Shown here: in pieces, positions 27,696-39,500 of the stretch
Position numbering within the stretch: the first letter of the stretch is position 1
Layout: every line of letters starts with the position of its first letter
NCBI GenBank assembly: GCA_963575745.1
Contig: CAUYUJ010014550.1
Span: 199,162-263,161, forward strand
From: Prorocentrum cordatum
Lineage: Eukaryota > Sar > Dinophyceae > Prorocentrales > Prorocentraceae
Reading direction: 5' to 3'
DNA length: 64,000 nt
The notes under the pieces: generated by a model
Databases searched by the model: none
Seen by the model: the letters and a program-made list of their open reading frames with translations, nothing else
What the model was told of the DNA's origin: nothing
Position numbers and translations under genes: made by a program

Positions 27696-30154
27696 ATGGC
27701 GCTCGGTAAGTACACGTGCGTGAAGTGTGGCGAGGAAACTACCCTTGCAGCCAGCTCTGCGACAGGAAGAAATCAGAACGCTCGAATTGATCTCAAATGT
27801 GCATCCAATAAGCGGATTATGGAGCGCAGGGTCAAGAAGAAGGACCCGAACGACAAGCTCTGCTAAGTGGTGGAAGGAGCTCCAAAACGATCCCAAGAGA
27901 GAGCAGGCGTGGTACAAGAAGATGAAGACCAAGGATAAGTACAGCCAGATGTCCGAGGATCATATCATGGCAGAGGAAGAGGAGTCCCAGAGTAGGGGTA
28001 TTGAGCAAAGAGATCGCGCTCAATACTTTGGCTACGACACGGTTGTGGAAGAGCACCCCGACTGGACAGAAGAGCAGCTCATCGAGCACTGGAAGAATCT
28101 CGTGGCGAAATCGAAGGACAAGATCACGGACGAGAACGGCGAAGTCTTCATTGCAAAAGCTCTTGTCGACCACGTGAAGAACAACATGGCCACCTCCCGC
28201 GTCAAGCGTCAGAAGATCTGCAACAACGCCGACGACTTGAACGCTGCGGTGGAGGATAACCTGAAGTCTATAGATCGATTCTGGCGTACTTTGAAGCTCT
28301 CGCGCCCCATCTCGATGACGGCCATTCCGTTTGAAGCGAAGCAGGTGGGCACCATCGGCTCTAACACCTCCGAGTCCATCACGAACGCCCTCAGCAAAGC
28401 GGTCATGCAACAAACCGTTCAACAAGATATGATGCAGCAACAGATACGGCAAGCTCAGGAGGAGGCCGACATGATGGAGGAGGTGGCCGATGACATGCAG
28501 AAGACTTCCCAGGCGCAGCAGGAGCAGAGTGAGCAGGCCAGGCAATCACCCAGTGCCCAGAGGACTGCTTACACGACCCTCAAGACGTGCCTGATCGAGA
28601 AGCCGGCGAAGTTGAACTCCAGCATCGCGAGGTTGCGGAACGACCTCGCGCAGCCCGAGATGGACCTGTCCGCCACGGAGGGAGAAGACGCGACGACGAC
28701 CAAAGAGGCCGCGGGGTCCATCAAGCTCTCTTGGGGCCAACTCGTGTTTCTACCGAGCCAGGTAGGTCTCCCGCCCTCCCCCTCCCGCCTCCCTCCCCCA
28801 CCCTGTCTGAAGCTCTACCGAGCCACGCTTCATCTCTCACTCCCTCCCCGACCTTGCTCCGGCACGGGGCAGGGAGGCGAGAGATGGGGCATGGCGGCGA
28901 ACGGCGGTGGGGAGAGGCATGGGGGGGCGACGTGGGGCGGGGGCGGGCGACCTAGCCTGGCAAGGAAGAGACGCGATTTGGCCCCGATGGAATCACGATG
29001 GCCCCCGCAAGGATGCCAAGTTCGAGGCGAATGCCAAGGATGTCTTCAACACCTACACTGAGAATGTGAGAGTGTGGAAGGAGACTTATCAACTCGACAA
29101 GCTTGCCCCCAATGGTTCCGTCGCTGGTGACTTGGCGAACCTCTTGCAGCCCGCTCTGGATGACTTCAAACGGTTTTTCTCGAAGGAGGGTCACGCGAAG
29201 CCGTTCCGTCTCAGGATGGCTGAGTCGAGGGCCTTCGCAAAAGGGGTTGAAAAGAAGAACAAGGCGTTGGAGAAGGCCCAAGCAAAGTCGAGTGCGGCCC
29301 GCAGTGGGCTCAACGCTGGGGCGCAGCAGGGGGGCGACGAGAGCTACGCGCCAGTGATCGAGTCCCTCATGCCCGACGTGCTCGACGGCCACTCACTTGA
29401 CGGACTGAACGTCAGCGACAAGGTGGCCGACTTCAACCAGACCAAGGCGGTGAAGTTCAAGGTCGATGACCTGGGCGTGATAGCAAGCACTGGCAATTAC
29501 CAGACGCAGGTCAAGTGGGCCAAGGCTACCATGAGCAAGGATGGCCTCGATTCGATGGTCACCGAGATCTCCAGCAAGAAGCTCAACGACGTTGTGAATA
29601 AGATGTTCGCAGGCATGGACTCGCGCATCAAGCCTGCTTCGAACTTCTTCATCACGTTCCCCCCAGAGCATGCGGAGCTGAAGAAGGCGATCGTTGATGA
29701 TCAAGTATGTGTCTACGACGGGGGCTACAGTGTAGTGAATGTGACGGCGTTCTGTCTCCCAGAAGTGGTTTGCTGTGTCTCTGGAGCCGTCCACCTGGTC
29801 GGGTTGAGCCTGGATGTCGTCGACGGAGACACGGTGGCGAAGAAGCTCGAGGCAGTCAACAACTACGACAAGCGCACCGCGATGAAGATCGCTGCTAATC
29901 GGGGCTTCGCTCTAACGGTCGAGCAGGGCACAGTCGCAGCCATTCCAGGGGGCCTTTTGGTTTGCACCTTCGTCGCTGAGGACTCCGACGGTTGCGATCT
30001 GGTGCGCTACAGGTTCATGCGTCGGGACGACTACGAGGCCTGCCACGTCGCTCTGGCGGGAATGCTGCAGTCCTTCGACTACTTGGCCAGCACCGACTAC
30101 AAGACGGTGAAGAACCTGATGGAGGGCAGCCTGGCGGCTGCCACCACGTCTTGA
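27696..30154 (+). CDS. Unknown zinc-ribbon and helical protein, two exons, one frameshift
   Basis: ATG 27696 begins MALGKYTCVKCGEET, with CxxC and a later KCAS that may form a zinc site. The frame then reaches TAA near 27864, but the adjacent frame continues seamlessly (AKWWKELQNDPKREQAWY), so one base is probably gained at 27860. Exon 1 ends at 28761 (CAG|GTAGGT). Removing a 250-bp phase-0 GT-AG intron (28762-29011, acceptor GCAAG|GATGCC) joins SQ to DAKFEANAKDVF, and exon 2 runs to TGA 30154. The middle is Gln/Glu/Met-rich coiled coil (about 28380-28560). The C-terminal half is mixed alpha/beta with hydrophobic strands (VNVTAFCLPEVVCCVSGAV). No family is recognised. Confidence 0.65.
28762..29011 (+). 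other. Phase-0 GT-AG intron
   Basis: The donor AG|GTAGGT and acceptor AAG|GAT give an uninterrupted protein on both sides. The interior is CCCTCCC- and GGGGCG-rich and contains no coding signal. Confidence 0.75.
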
Positions 30155-31380
30155 GCCAGGCCGCATTGCGCCGCCGCGGCTCGGCAGAATAGATACGTGG
30201 AGGGATGGAGGGAGGGATGCAAACGCGATGAAAGAAACAACACACGCACATAGCAATGGTGAAACGGTTTATTTAGCGTGCTCGATAGGGATTCGACTCA
30301 TGGCACGCCCCGCTCGATTCTTCAAACGATGACCTTCCTTCGAAGCCACCCGAATTACATGCCATGGCCCCCGGCGCACTCCGCCACCGTGCTTGAGTTG
30401 TGGGTTGTGGGTCTGGGGCCTCTCGGGTGCCTGTCGGGGTCTCCTTTGGCAGTCTCCTGGAGAGAGTAGTAAGGCTTCTTCTGGGCTGCGCGCGGGGGCC
30501 TCTGGGGTCCATTTGGGGATTTGCATGGCCGTTCGGGCGTGTTATTGGGGGGCTACCTCGGGCGGAAGCCTGGAACTCCAAATTCTTGACGCTTCGCGTA
30601 TCCCCACCAGCCCATCCACGATCGACGCTCAGGCGAGTTTTGAGGTGATCAGGGAAGTGCGGGATCGAAGAAGGGGATAGCCGAACCATGCGAAGGAGGG
30701 AGGAGGGGGAGAAGGAGGCTGGATGGATGGATGAGGGAGTTGGGAGAAGGATGATGCAGAGGATGAGGATGAAGAGAAGGAGTAGGAGGACAAGCATGAT
30801 GAGGATAATTAGGAGGAAGAGGAGGATGTGGAGGATAATGAGGCAGGAGGGGAAAGGACGAACAGAAGAGCCAGAAGCTTCTTGAATGACTCGGAGTCTC
30901 CTCGGATGCCCCTTAGAAGCATTTTGGGAGCCCCCAGAGGACACCAAGAGGGCCCCAACACGACCCCAAGAGGGCCCAAGAAGGCCATAGAAAATGCCCC
31001 CCAGAAGAATCCACGGACCCCCCCCTTGAGGGAGTCCACGGACCCCTTGTGGACACCCCAGAGGGGGGGTCCGTGGACACCTCTGGGGGACATTTCTGGC
31101 GGCTATCTTAGAACCTTCTTGGGGCCGTCTTGGGGCCCTCCTGGCCCTCTCTCGGGGCCCCTCGGGGGCCCTCCCACTTGTCTTGGAGGGGGCCGAAAGC
31201 CCCAAGATGGCCGCGAGAGCACCTCGGGGGGCCCAAAAGGGCCCCAAACCGTATGTACTTGATATGCTTATTGGGCTTTCCAGAGGGGCACCCAAGTACA
31301 TGCGTCATGGGGCCGTGTCGGGGCCCCCTTGGGGCCCCCCTGGCACCCTCTTGGGGCCCTTCTGGCCCCTCGTTGGGCTG
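30155..31380. repeat. Intergenic with CTTGGGGCC-type repeats
   Basis: 30690-30860 is GAGGA/GAT-rich. 30890-31370 is an array of degenerate GGGGCCC/CTTGGGG/CCAAGAGG units in both orientations, including a near palindrome around CCACGGACCCC at 31010-31080. A remnant of the AT-richer core found with these arrays elsewhere is visible near 30570-30600. No gene is seen. Confidence 0.7.
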
Positions 31381-32223
31381 ACTTGTCCGCGGGGGTGGGG
31401 GTGGGTGGTGGTTGTGGTGGTGGTGGTGGTGGTGGTGGGGGGGGGGGGGCGCTGCTGGTTTTGGTGCCATGCGCATCGTCGCTAAGTGCCTGTGTGTGCG
31501 TGCGCGCGCGTGGTGGTGGTGACGGTGGTGGTGGTGGTGGTGGTGGTGGTGGTGGTGGTGGTGGTGGTGGTGGTGGTGGTGGTGGCGTGAGTGGGTGGGT
31601 GGGCGGGGGCGGGTGGTGGGTGGGTGGGCCCAGGAGCCAATGGGCTAGGGGCGGTGCAGATCATTTCCCGTTGTTCGCTGCGGCCAGCGTGGGGCCGTAT
31701 ATTATGTGGCTGTTGTGTGTTATCATTCCGTTTGCGGGGCTTTGCCTCGGGCTGATAGGCGCGCGGGGAAGTCTAGGATTGGCTTCCAGTGGCCGTTAGC
31801 GAGCGCCCGTGCTCACTGTGGTTTGCAACGTTGCGTGGCCGTCGCAGTCATGAGGCGTCTCCGATAGAATGCAGACCCGCTTTTCTCGGGGCTGAATGAA
31901 GTGGTTGCACCTTGGTGAAAATGCGCCCGATTTCGTTTACCACGGGCGCCGCGTGCTCCTTGAATGCGTTTTCAGGCAATTGCATTGTTTGGCATTGTTT
32001 GGCATTGTTTGGCATTGTTGTGTTAGACAGCGCTTCGAACTCATCGTTGGGACACCCGCGCCCTCGCATTTTGCGCCGCATACGTTAGCGCGCGAAATCG
32101 TTGGAGGACACAACCTGCGCTACATGTGTTCATGTTGAGTGCTTGAAAGCCAACTTTGTCATCTCGCGAACGCGGTGGCGAAATCGAGACTCTTGACATT
32201 GCCACCAAGGGTTCCCGCTCACC
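31381..32223. repeat. GGT tracts and an 11-bp tandem repeat
   Basis: 31395-31450 and 31510-31585 are GGT trinucleotide. 31979-32022 holds four copies of GGCATTGTTTG. No gene is supported; this flanks the 3' end of the retroelement. Confidence 0.75.
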
Positions 32224-32276
32224 CCGAGGGGGCTCGGGGCAGCCGAGCCCCCCTATCTCAGGAGTCAACACCTGCG
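32224..32276 (-). repeat. Retroelement 3' end: hairpin plus terminal motif
   Basis: On the plus strand, AGGGGGCTCGG and CCGAGCCCCCCT form an 11-bp stem at about 32228-32252. Next to it is ATCTCAGGAGTCAACACCTG, the complement of the motif at 17064-17092. The block directly follows the TGA of the recombinase ORF on the minus strand. Confidence 0.55.
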
Positions 32277-33229
32277 GGTGCTGCTGCGCCCGCTGGCTGC
32301 CCGCCCACTCCTTCGCTGCCGCCTGTGCTGCCAAGCGACTCCCAGTAGTGCTGCCGCTAGCAGCATCCCCGCCGCTGCCGCCCACGTCATCAGGCTGACC
32401 AGGAGCACGAAGATCAGTAGGTTCTGGCTCTCCGTCTGGTCGACCTTGATCGCGTAGCCATCCGCCCCGCCGGCTGTGGAGGCGAGCGTCGTCGCGGCCA
32501 GCGCAGCTCCGGGCCACAGCGGGGTCGGGTTCTTACCCGGGCGGCGCTCGCTCTCGGCCGCGCGGGCCGGCGGCGCCGTGAGCCCAGACGCGTCTGTCGC
32601 CATGTCGGTCGAGATGCCGCGCATGGGTTCGTGGCTCTCCCACAGGTGCCCGTGGAAGCTGTCGGAGGCCCAGCGCCCGAAGGGCTTGGCGCGCTGCAGG
32701 TCGTCCACAGCATGGCACATCGCTGTTGCGCCTCCTATGCGGAGGCTGCGTGAGCCGATCTCCTCCGTCCTCAGCCCGGCGGCCAGCCCTGCTACTGTCA
32801 AGTAGTGCTGCACTTCTTCTCGGCGGATGGGCGCACCGTTCGCCCGGCGGAAGAGTGGGAGCTCCTCCTCGCTGCCCCGCAGCCTCTGCGGGTAGCGCTG
32901 CTCCAGCTGGCGGATGGCGGCCACCGGGCACAGCGATGTGCCCGTCTGGTATTGGTTCCTCACGCACCCCACATTGTACTGATCCGTCTTTGACAAGGTG
33001 ATGTGGAGCACCACCTCCACCGCGTCTTTGAAGGCGCAGGGCTGGTTGTTGCTGTCGCGGCCTGTGATGTCCACGCCGCGCACGACGCGCTCTCGGCTCC
33101 ATGTCTCTCCAGGCTGGATTAAGTACTCGGACGCCCTCAACATGAAGAAGAAGGCCACTACCACGGCGGCCCACAGGACCGCGGTGTCCGTCTCGGGGAG
33201 GTCGGTCTGGTCCTTCAAGAAGCCGTGGA
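32265..33229 (-). pseudogene. Tyrosine recombinase catalytic domain plus membrane helix
   Basis: The frame continues from the preceding block by a frame change near 33225 (WLHGFLKDQTDLPETD). MLRASEYL carries the first conserved Arg. GSRSLRIGGAT is the second Arg box, but the usual His of HxxR is Arg here (CGC at 32748-32750). SDSFHGHLW is the C-terminal box, where the nucleophilic Tyr is His (CAC at 32646-32648). Both changes are one base from the expected codon and would abolish strand cleavage. After the catalytic domain the protein continues ~110 residues with a hydrophobic helix (LLIFVLLVSLMTWAAAAGML) and a basic tail, ending in TGA. Confidence 0.75.
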
Positions 33230-34768
33230 GCCACTAAGAGCATGCGCGGTGTCACAGGCCGCTTCCGCCCGCTCGGCCCTTGGCCTCTCCGAAGGCCGGC
33301 GAGCGTGGACCAGAGGCGGCCTCGGTGGAGTAGAGGGTCAGGATATCCGACTACAAGGTGGGCGAAACGTACGGCAAACAACTTCTGTTTGATCGTACAT
33401 TCTGTGCGCTTCAGCACCTTGGCCAGCACGATGACGAACCCCAGCAGCGCCTCCTCGTTGGCGTGGCGCTCCTCGCGGTCACGCCCCTCGAGCCAGGGCG
33501 ACTCGCCCTGGGCTGCCCTGAAGCCCTGCCACTGCCGCCAGCCGGTCTCATAGCCGGCGCGGGTCCCCTCGGACAGCCGCAGCATCAGCGCCTCGCGCTT
33601 CTGCTCCTCGATCCACCTGCCGTAATCTTCACCTCCCAGGGTTGGGTGGTCCGGTAAGGCGATGGCAGCCCGAGCTTGGCCCAGCGCGATCGGCTTGACT
33701 AGCCTCTGGGTCTCCACCTTCTTGCCCCTGTTGGGGCTCCGCTTCCGCCGCTTCTTGGGTGCGTCGACGTCGTCGACGACCGCGTTCAAGTCCACCTCCT
33801 TGGCGTCAGGCGGGGGCTCGGGGCCCCGCGCGAGGTCCTCCTCGATCGCTCTGAAGCGGACGCCTTGGCTCTTGCGCCTCGCTTTGTGAGCATCATCGCT
33901 TAACACTCCTGCGTGTCGGTCGCCCTCTGTGGCCTCGGCCTTCACGCGGAGCTCGCCCTGCGCCCAAGCCCTGAGCCACCGCCGGGTGGTCTCCCAGGCA
34001 GCGGACTCTGCGGGGTCGCGGCAACCGCCTGCCCGCTGGGTGGTCTGCAGCGTCGCGTCTGCGACGGCGTCCAGGACAGCTCTCGCCGTCTCTGGTGGCA
34101 AGGACCTCGCCGCCTCCCGCATCAGGGTGTCTTCGGTGTCGCCCTGGGCCCGCCTCTCCACCCAAGCTGCTTCGTCGCCCCCCTGCGCGATCCAGACTTC
34201 TTCGGGCGACAGCGCTCGGACGCGCCCGCCGCTGCTCCCCGGGATGTGGACCAACGTCCCTCCCGGTCCGCCAGGGCCTTCTGCGGGCCAGCGAACCGTG
34301 CCGATCGGGCCGTCGATTGAGCAGACCAGGTGCTTCGTGTTGGCGAGCTTGATGTGGCCGATGCCCTTGGGCAGCATGGCGTCGGAGCCACCTCGGGCTG
34401 CTGGGTCCCACGTGATGCTCCCCTCGTCGTCGAGCCAGTGATGGTCGCCTTCGCTGAGCTTGTCCTTCAGCGCGTGCTTCACCCCGTGTGGACAGCGGCG
34501 CGCCGGCTGCATGCGCATGCTCGCCAGGCCAGCGCCTGCTGGTCCGCGGCCCGCCACGAGCAGGCTTCGAGCTCGGGCCGTCATGTCGCCGCAGTGGGTG
34601 CAGATGACCCCCAGGTCGCACGTGCGGTATCCCATCTTGCGCAGCGCCTTGGCGACGCGGGTCAGGTCGAGCTTGCCCGGGGCATCGACCACGACGATCT
34701 GCGGCCTTGTCCGGGTGACCGCGGACACCAGCTTCTCGACCTCGAAACCCTTCGGATCCAGTCCACCT
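33225..34768 (-). pseudogene. Second methyltransferase-like domain and recombinase N-terminal domain
   Basis: The upstream part reads PQIVVVDAPGKLDL, MTARARSLLVAGR and LSPEEVWIAQGG. These sit in the order of cytosine-5 methyltransferase motifs VI, VIII (QxRxR-like) and the region before X; the matching motif I (GLELGSPLGTYGRAWERLGG) is at the end of the previous frame near 34830. A basic linker (KKRRKRSPNRGKK) follows, then a helical core-binding domain typical of tyrosine recombinases (TRAGYETGWRQWQGF to GPSGRKRPVTPRML). The usual Cys-bearing PC motif was not seen, so methyltransferase activity is doubtful. The frame breaks near 33225 into the catalytic domain. Confidence 0.6.
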
Positions 34769-36590
34769 CCGTTGAGTTGCCCGTCGTCAGCTCCCCACCT
34801 AGTCGTTCCCAGGCACGCCCGTAGGTGCCCAGCGGGCTCCCGAGCTCCAGCCCTCGGCACCCCTTGAGGGCCAGGCTGCGTGGTACCACTGCTGGGGTCC
34901 TCAGCGCCCGATGACGGAGCGCTGACTCCGCAATGGGCCCTTCCTCCCCAGGCAACCGCAGGAGATGCTCCTTCGCCTCCGCCAGCATCTTCCCCCACGC
35001 CTCGGGCGGTTCGATACGGGCCCACCCCTTGCGCAGGAGCTCGGAGTGGACCTTCTTAGCTTCCTCGCGCGACAGCCAGTCCGCGATGTCGTTGTGGTAG
35101 GTGCGGATGTACAGTGCGGTAGTGCTGAGCCCGCGGCGAGCTTCTAAGCGCTGAATGAGGCGGACGAGGTGCCTCGCGAGTGGATGCTTGGGCCGCCTCT
35201 TGGAAATCCACGACCGCGCGTTCATGTTGTCAGTGACGTAGAAGACCAGCTCGCCCTGCCACTCGTCGCCCCTTGCGGCGGCCAAGGCCACGAAAGCGAG
35301 CAGCTCGACGATAGCGATGGCCCAGTCCTTCTCGGCCCCCGGGTGGCTCAGCACATCCTCCAGCTGGCGGAGGAGCGGGGCGGCGTCCACGGCCATGTAG
35401 CGGGGTGGCGCCGCTTTGTTGCCGGCCACCGCGCGCCCCCAGTCTATGCTGCCGATGGTCGTCGTGGTAGCATCGCCCCTTGTCCACCTCGTCCGGGCGG
35501 CGGCCCCTGGTTGTGCCAGGCGCCCGCGCGGCCCCAGACAGGAAATGAAGCTTGCCTCAAAGGTGGATGCCCAAGCCTCGGGCGCGTCGAAGAGCACCCG
35601 CAGCAGCTCGAGGGTCTGATCAACTCGTCCCAGGCGAGGGCAACCTCCTCCGCGCTCCCTCTGGGCTCCGCCCAGGCCGCGCCGAGCCCGCCGCCGAGGA
35701 GGCGGTCAATGACCGGCAGCTCAGGCTTGATAGCCGGCTGCGTGGCCACCCAGAACTGCGCGGAGCCCCTCAGCTCCTGGACGACCTCGATGGGAACCCG
35801 GCGGCACCCATAGCGAAGCTCGTCGATCGCCAGGAGGTGGGCGGCCTTCGCGCATTCGGGCTCTGGAATGGAAGCCTCGAGCGCTGCTTGTCGACGTCCA
35901 GGTAGATCTAGGCCCCAGACCAATTGTTCTGCTTGGAAGGTACCCTCCTCCGCCATTTTGTCAACCTTGATTGCCTCGCTGCCCCAGACGCGCCTCATGC
36001 TCGCGTCGCAGTCGGCTGCGCTGAGCCAGGGCCTGAGGCCGACCAGCGGCTCGACCAGGACGCCGTCGTCCATCAGCCACTTGGACGACCAGCGCACGTT
36101 GTCGTTGACCTCGGGGTCCGGCGGCCGGCGCCGCTCGTGGTCCCACTTGGCGCTCCAGGCGAACGCCATGTACTCGCCCGGGGACCCCGACCACCCGAAG
36201 ACCATCACGCAGTGGATCATGATCACGCGCGTGGCCATGCCCACCGCCTCGCCCGGGAGAGAGGTGCCGAACTCGGCCACGTCCTCGTCGCGCACCCAGT
36301 GCCACTTGAAGGCCCTCGAGACGTCCCTCTTGGCTATCACCTGCGGCGCCCCAGGGTGGCGCGCTGACCACCAAAGGGAAATGCGCGCGAGGGCTTCGTG
36401 CTTCGGCTGAAGCGCCGGCGGGTGCAGCTCCTTGGGCGAGTCCCCGTTGGAAACGCGCTTGTCGTGTATGGGGCGCCCTTCGCTGCTCACCGCGCGGTCG
36501 GGCAGCATCTTGGGCACTCGCCCGGACGGGCTCTCGATGAGCTCTGATGCGGACAGGGCGTCCTCGGCCTCCTGGGGTGGCCCAGAGCAC
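34768..36590 (-). pseudogene. Reverse transcriptase and RNase H
   Basis: RT motif A is KRDVSRAFKW (about 36305-36335), motif B is FGWSGSPGEY (about 36171-36205), and motif C is LMDDGV (36060-36080), with the catalytic Asp pair kept although the usual aromatic residue is Leu-Met. After a frame change near 35610 (WDELI to QTLELLRVLFDAPEAW), RNase H follows with YMAVDAAP, VELLAF (35293-35310), VTDNMNARSWI (35205-35240) and HNDIADWLSRE (35070-35100), supplying the expected D-E-D-D residues. Frame changes at 36590 (in a C4 run), 35610 and 34765 split the reading, so the ORF is probably inactive, but catalytic residues of both enzymes are intact. Confidence 0.8.
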
Positions 36591-39500
36591 GGCGCCGTAG
36601 GAGGTGTCCTTCCAGGCCTTGGCGTACATCTCCAGGGCGTGGTCCCGTGCTGAGGCGTGTGGCTTGGCCACGGTGCGCCGCCTGGGCCGCTGCCTCCGGA
36701 CGGGGGCACCCTTGATGGCCATCTCATGGAGGTACTGCCCGTGGTCCTCTTCCAGGGCCGCGCCGAACTCAGGGTCGAGCACCCCTCCGAGCGGATTGCC
36801 GAGGACGCGCTCCCGCTCCTCGCGGAGCCGCGCCGCGGCGGCTTCAACGCTTCCCGCGGCGAGGAGCAAACGATTTCCCAGGCTCGTCACCTCTTTCACC
36901 AGCTCCGGGGCGAACTCGGCGCGCTCCAAGCACCAAGCCAAGTACTCCTTAGCTTCAGGAGCTCCAGGGCGGGAGGTGGCCGGCGGCGCAGTTGGGCGCT
37001 CGCTCTGGCGTACCCCCGCTCCGTTCTCGTGGTGCGCGCTCTGGCGAACATGCGCCGGCGGCACCTCGGGGCCTCCGCATCTACGCCCCGGGCCCCTTGG
37101 GTCAGGGGCGGCGCGGCGCCCACGGCTCTCGTCCAGCGGCGATCTCGCACGCAGCCTGCCTCTTGCGGTGGGGGCCATCGTCTCAGAGGCGGACGACTCG
37201 GAGGCATCGTGCACCCCTCCGGAGGACCTCGCTCGCTCAGGGGGGGCTGTCCCTGCACCTCGACTGCGGCTGCGGCTGCGGGCGCTGGGGATGCCCTGGC
37301 CCTCGTACTCCTCGACGTAAGTCTTCTCAGTCTCGACGTATATGGGGTCCAGGATCCCTCCTCCGGCGTGCTCGTCCCGTGGGATGCCGAGGCTCTTCAT
37401 CTTTATCTTCAGCGCTTCGTGCTCCTCCACGTAGCGCGCCAGGACCTCCCCGATCTGGGTGCCCAGCGGGTGCGCCCCAGGGTGCTCCTGGAGCAACGCG
37501 TCGCTGATCTGCCCGATCCCGTTCAGGTACAAGATATCCGCGTGCTGGAGGTCGTTGCTCTTGCCGCCCTTCCGTACGTCATTGAAGTTCCTGACGAAAC
37601 GCCGCGCGGCATTGCACTTGTGGACTCCCCCGCGGCAGGCTACCCCCGGGTGTGCCTCGGTGGCCCTGCGTCCTGCCTCATCGGAGGTGGCCTCGTGGTC
37701 CTCGTCAGCCTCCGGTGGAGGGGGGGCTCCTGGGGACTCTTGCGGGCTCTGGTGCCTCGGGGGGGCACTCATGGCCCTCTGGTCCTCGCGCTCCTTCCGG
37801 CGCGCCTCGCGCTCGAGCCTGGCGGCGCGGCGGGCCTGTACCTCGCTGCGCCTGACCTCCAGCTGCCCGACTGCACGCGCGGCGCTTCGCTCCTGGTCGC
37901 TGCCCTCGCCTGCTAGGCGAGCGTGGCGCCCCTGGGCCTCGGCGAGCTGCTCCTCCACTCGTCTCAGGGCGCCTGAGCTCCTCGAAGTGCCCCCGCTGGA
38001 CGGGGGGACTGAGCTCGCTCTTTTGCCTCCTGCTGCTGCGGCCACTTCGCTGAACGTCGGTGCTGGCATGCGGCTGCTGCTGGCTGCTGAGCTTGCTGCG
38101 GCCCCGCCTGTTTCTGCAGCTGCCGCTGCGGCTGAAGCCCGGTCAGCAATCCTGGCTGTGACCCTCCGCTGGCTGGCTTGGGCTGTGGTGCCAGGTGCTG
38201 GTGGCTGATCCCGATCCCACCTGGGGCTCCAGCTGGTCCACTCCTTCGGCGGTTTCAACGTGGCCCACAGCAGCAGCTTCTCTCCAGGGCGCACCGACTC
38301 CTCGTCGTCGAGGGGTGGCCCATGTGCGCCTGCTGTGTCCTCGTCCTCCGTGTACTCGAATAGGTACAGCTGGTCCTCGTCGAAGATGCACCCGGACAGC
38401 GCGTCCGAGACCCTCAACTTCGCTTTGACCTCTCCTGCCTCGAACGGGCCCCCCTTGAGCAGCACCCACTGGTCGCCCTGCTGCGGGACAAGGACTCGCA
38501 CTGGGCTGGCTCGGGATGCTTCATCCTCGGCTTCCCTCGCCTTCTTCTGGCGGCGGTTCTCCTCCTCCTCATCCTCGTCGGGGCTCTCCCCCCCGTCGTC
38601 GTCACCATCACCACCTCCGCCAGGTCCACCGCCACCTCGAGCGGCAGCTTCGCGCGCTTCACGCTTGCGTGCTTTGTTGCGCTTCCAGCCTCCTCGCTTG
38701 CCGCCACGCTTGCCGCCCCACTTCTCGTCGCCACCGCGCTCGATCACGATCGGCTCACCGTCGGCCCCCACCTCCGCCTCGTCCTCACCTTGGCGTTCGC
38801 CCTTTGAGCTTCCGCCATCCTCCTCCGCCACGCCTCTCTCCGGGTAGCCGTCCTTTGAACGACCGCCCCTACGGGTGCCCTTTGAGCCCTCGTCAACCCT
38901 GGCCTCCGTTGAGCTTCTCAGTTTCGGGTGGGGTAGGCAGTCCGAGATGCCGCAGCAGCTGAGGGGTGCCTCGAGCCAGCTGTCGTCGCAACTGCAACTG
39001 CACCCGTTCCGATCCTCCTCTGCTTTACTAGTGATGGCGCTCCTCCTCAAGCTGCCGCACTTCTCGCCATGCTCGCCCATGGTCCCGTCCTCGGTCACGG
39101 CGCCCTCTGCCGCACAGGCTGACGGGCGGGGTGAAGGGGGGGGGTCTTGTTCCAGGGCGTGAGAACGCCCGGCCCGCGCCACCTTGCTTTCCAACTTATC
39201 TTCCAAAGCCCGCGCCTCGGCGTCCATCGCCGCAATCTGCTGTTCCAGCTTCTCGGGAGCGGTGCCGGCAGCCGCTGCTTCCAGCACGGCTGCCCAGGCA
39301 GCCCACAGCCGCGGCGCATACTGCCCCGCGCGCTGGGTCCTCCGCATGCCCCGCAGCCCCAGCCCGAAGCCGGCGCTTCCCATCCCCCCCTTCACTGCAG
39401 CACTGAGCTGGGGGGTGCCGCTGGGGACGCGTCCTCCACCCTCCAGGTTGGGCGGAGCTTGCGTGCCGATGATGAAGCGGAGCTCGCCCTCGGGGGTCTT

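Noticed and set aside
35961-36590. C-terminal continuation of the 1533-codon frame
   Set aside because: After 36590 this frame is Arg/Ala-rich nonsense while the neighbouring frame carries the RT motifs.
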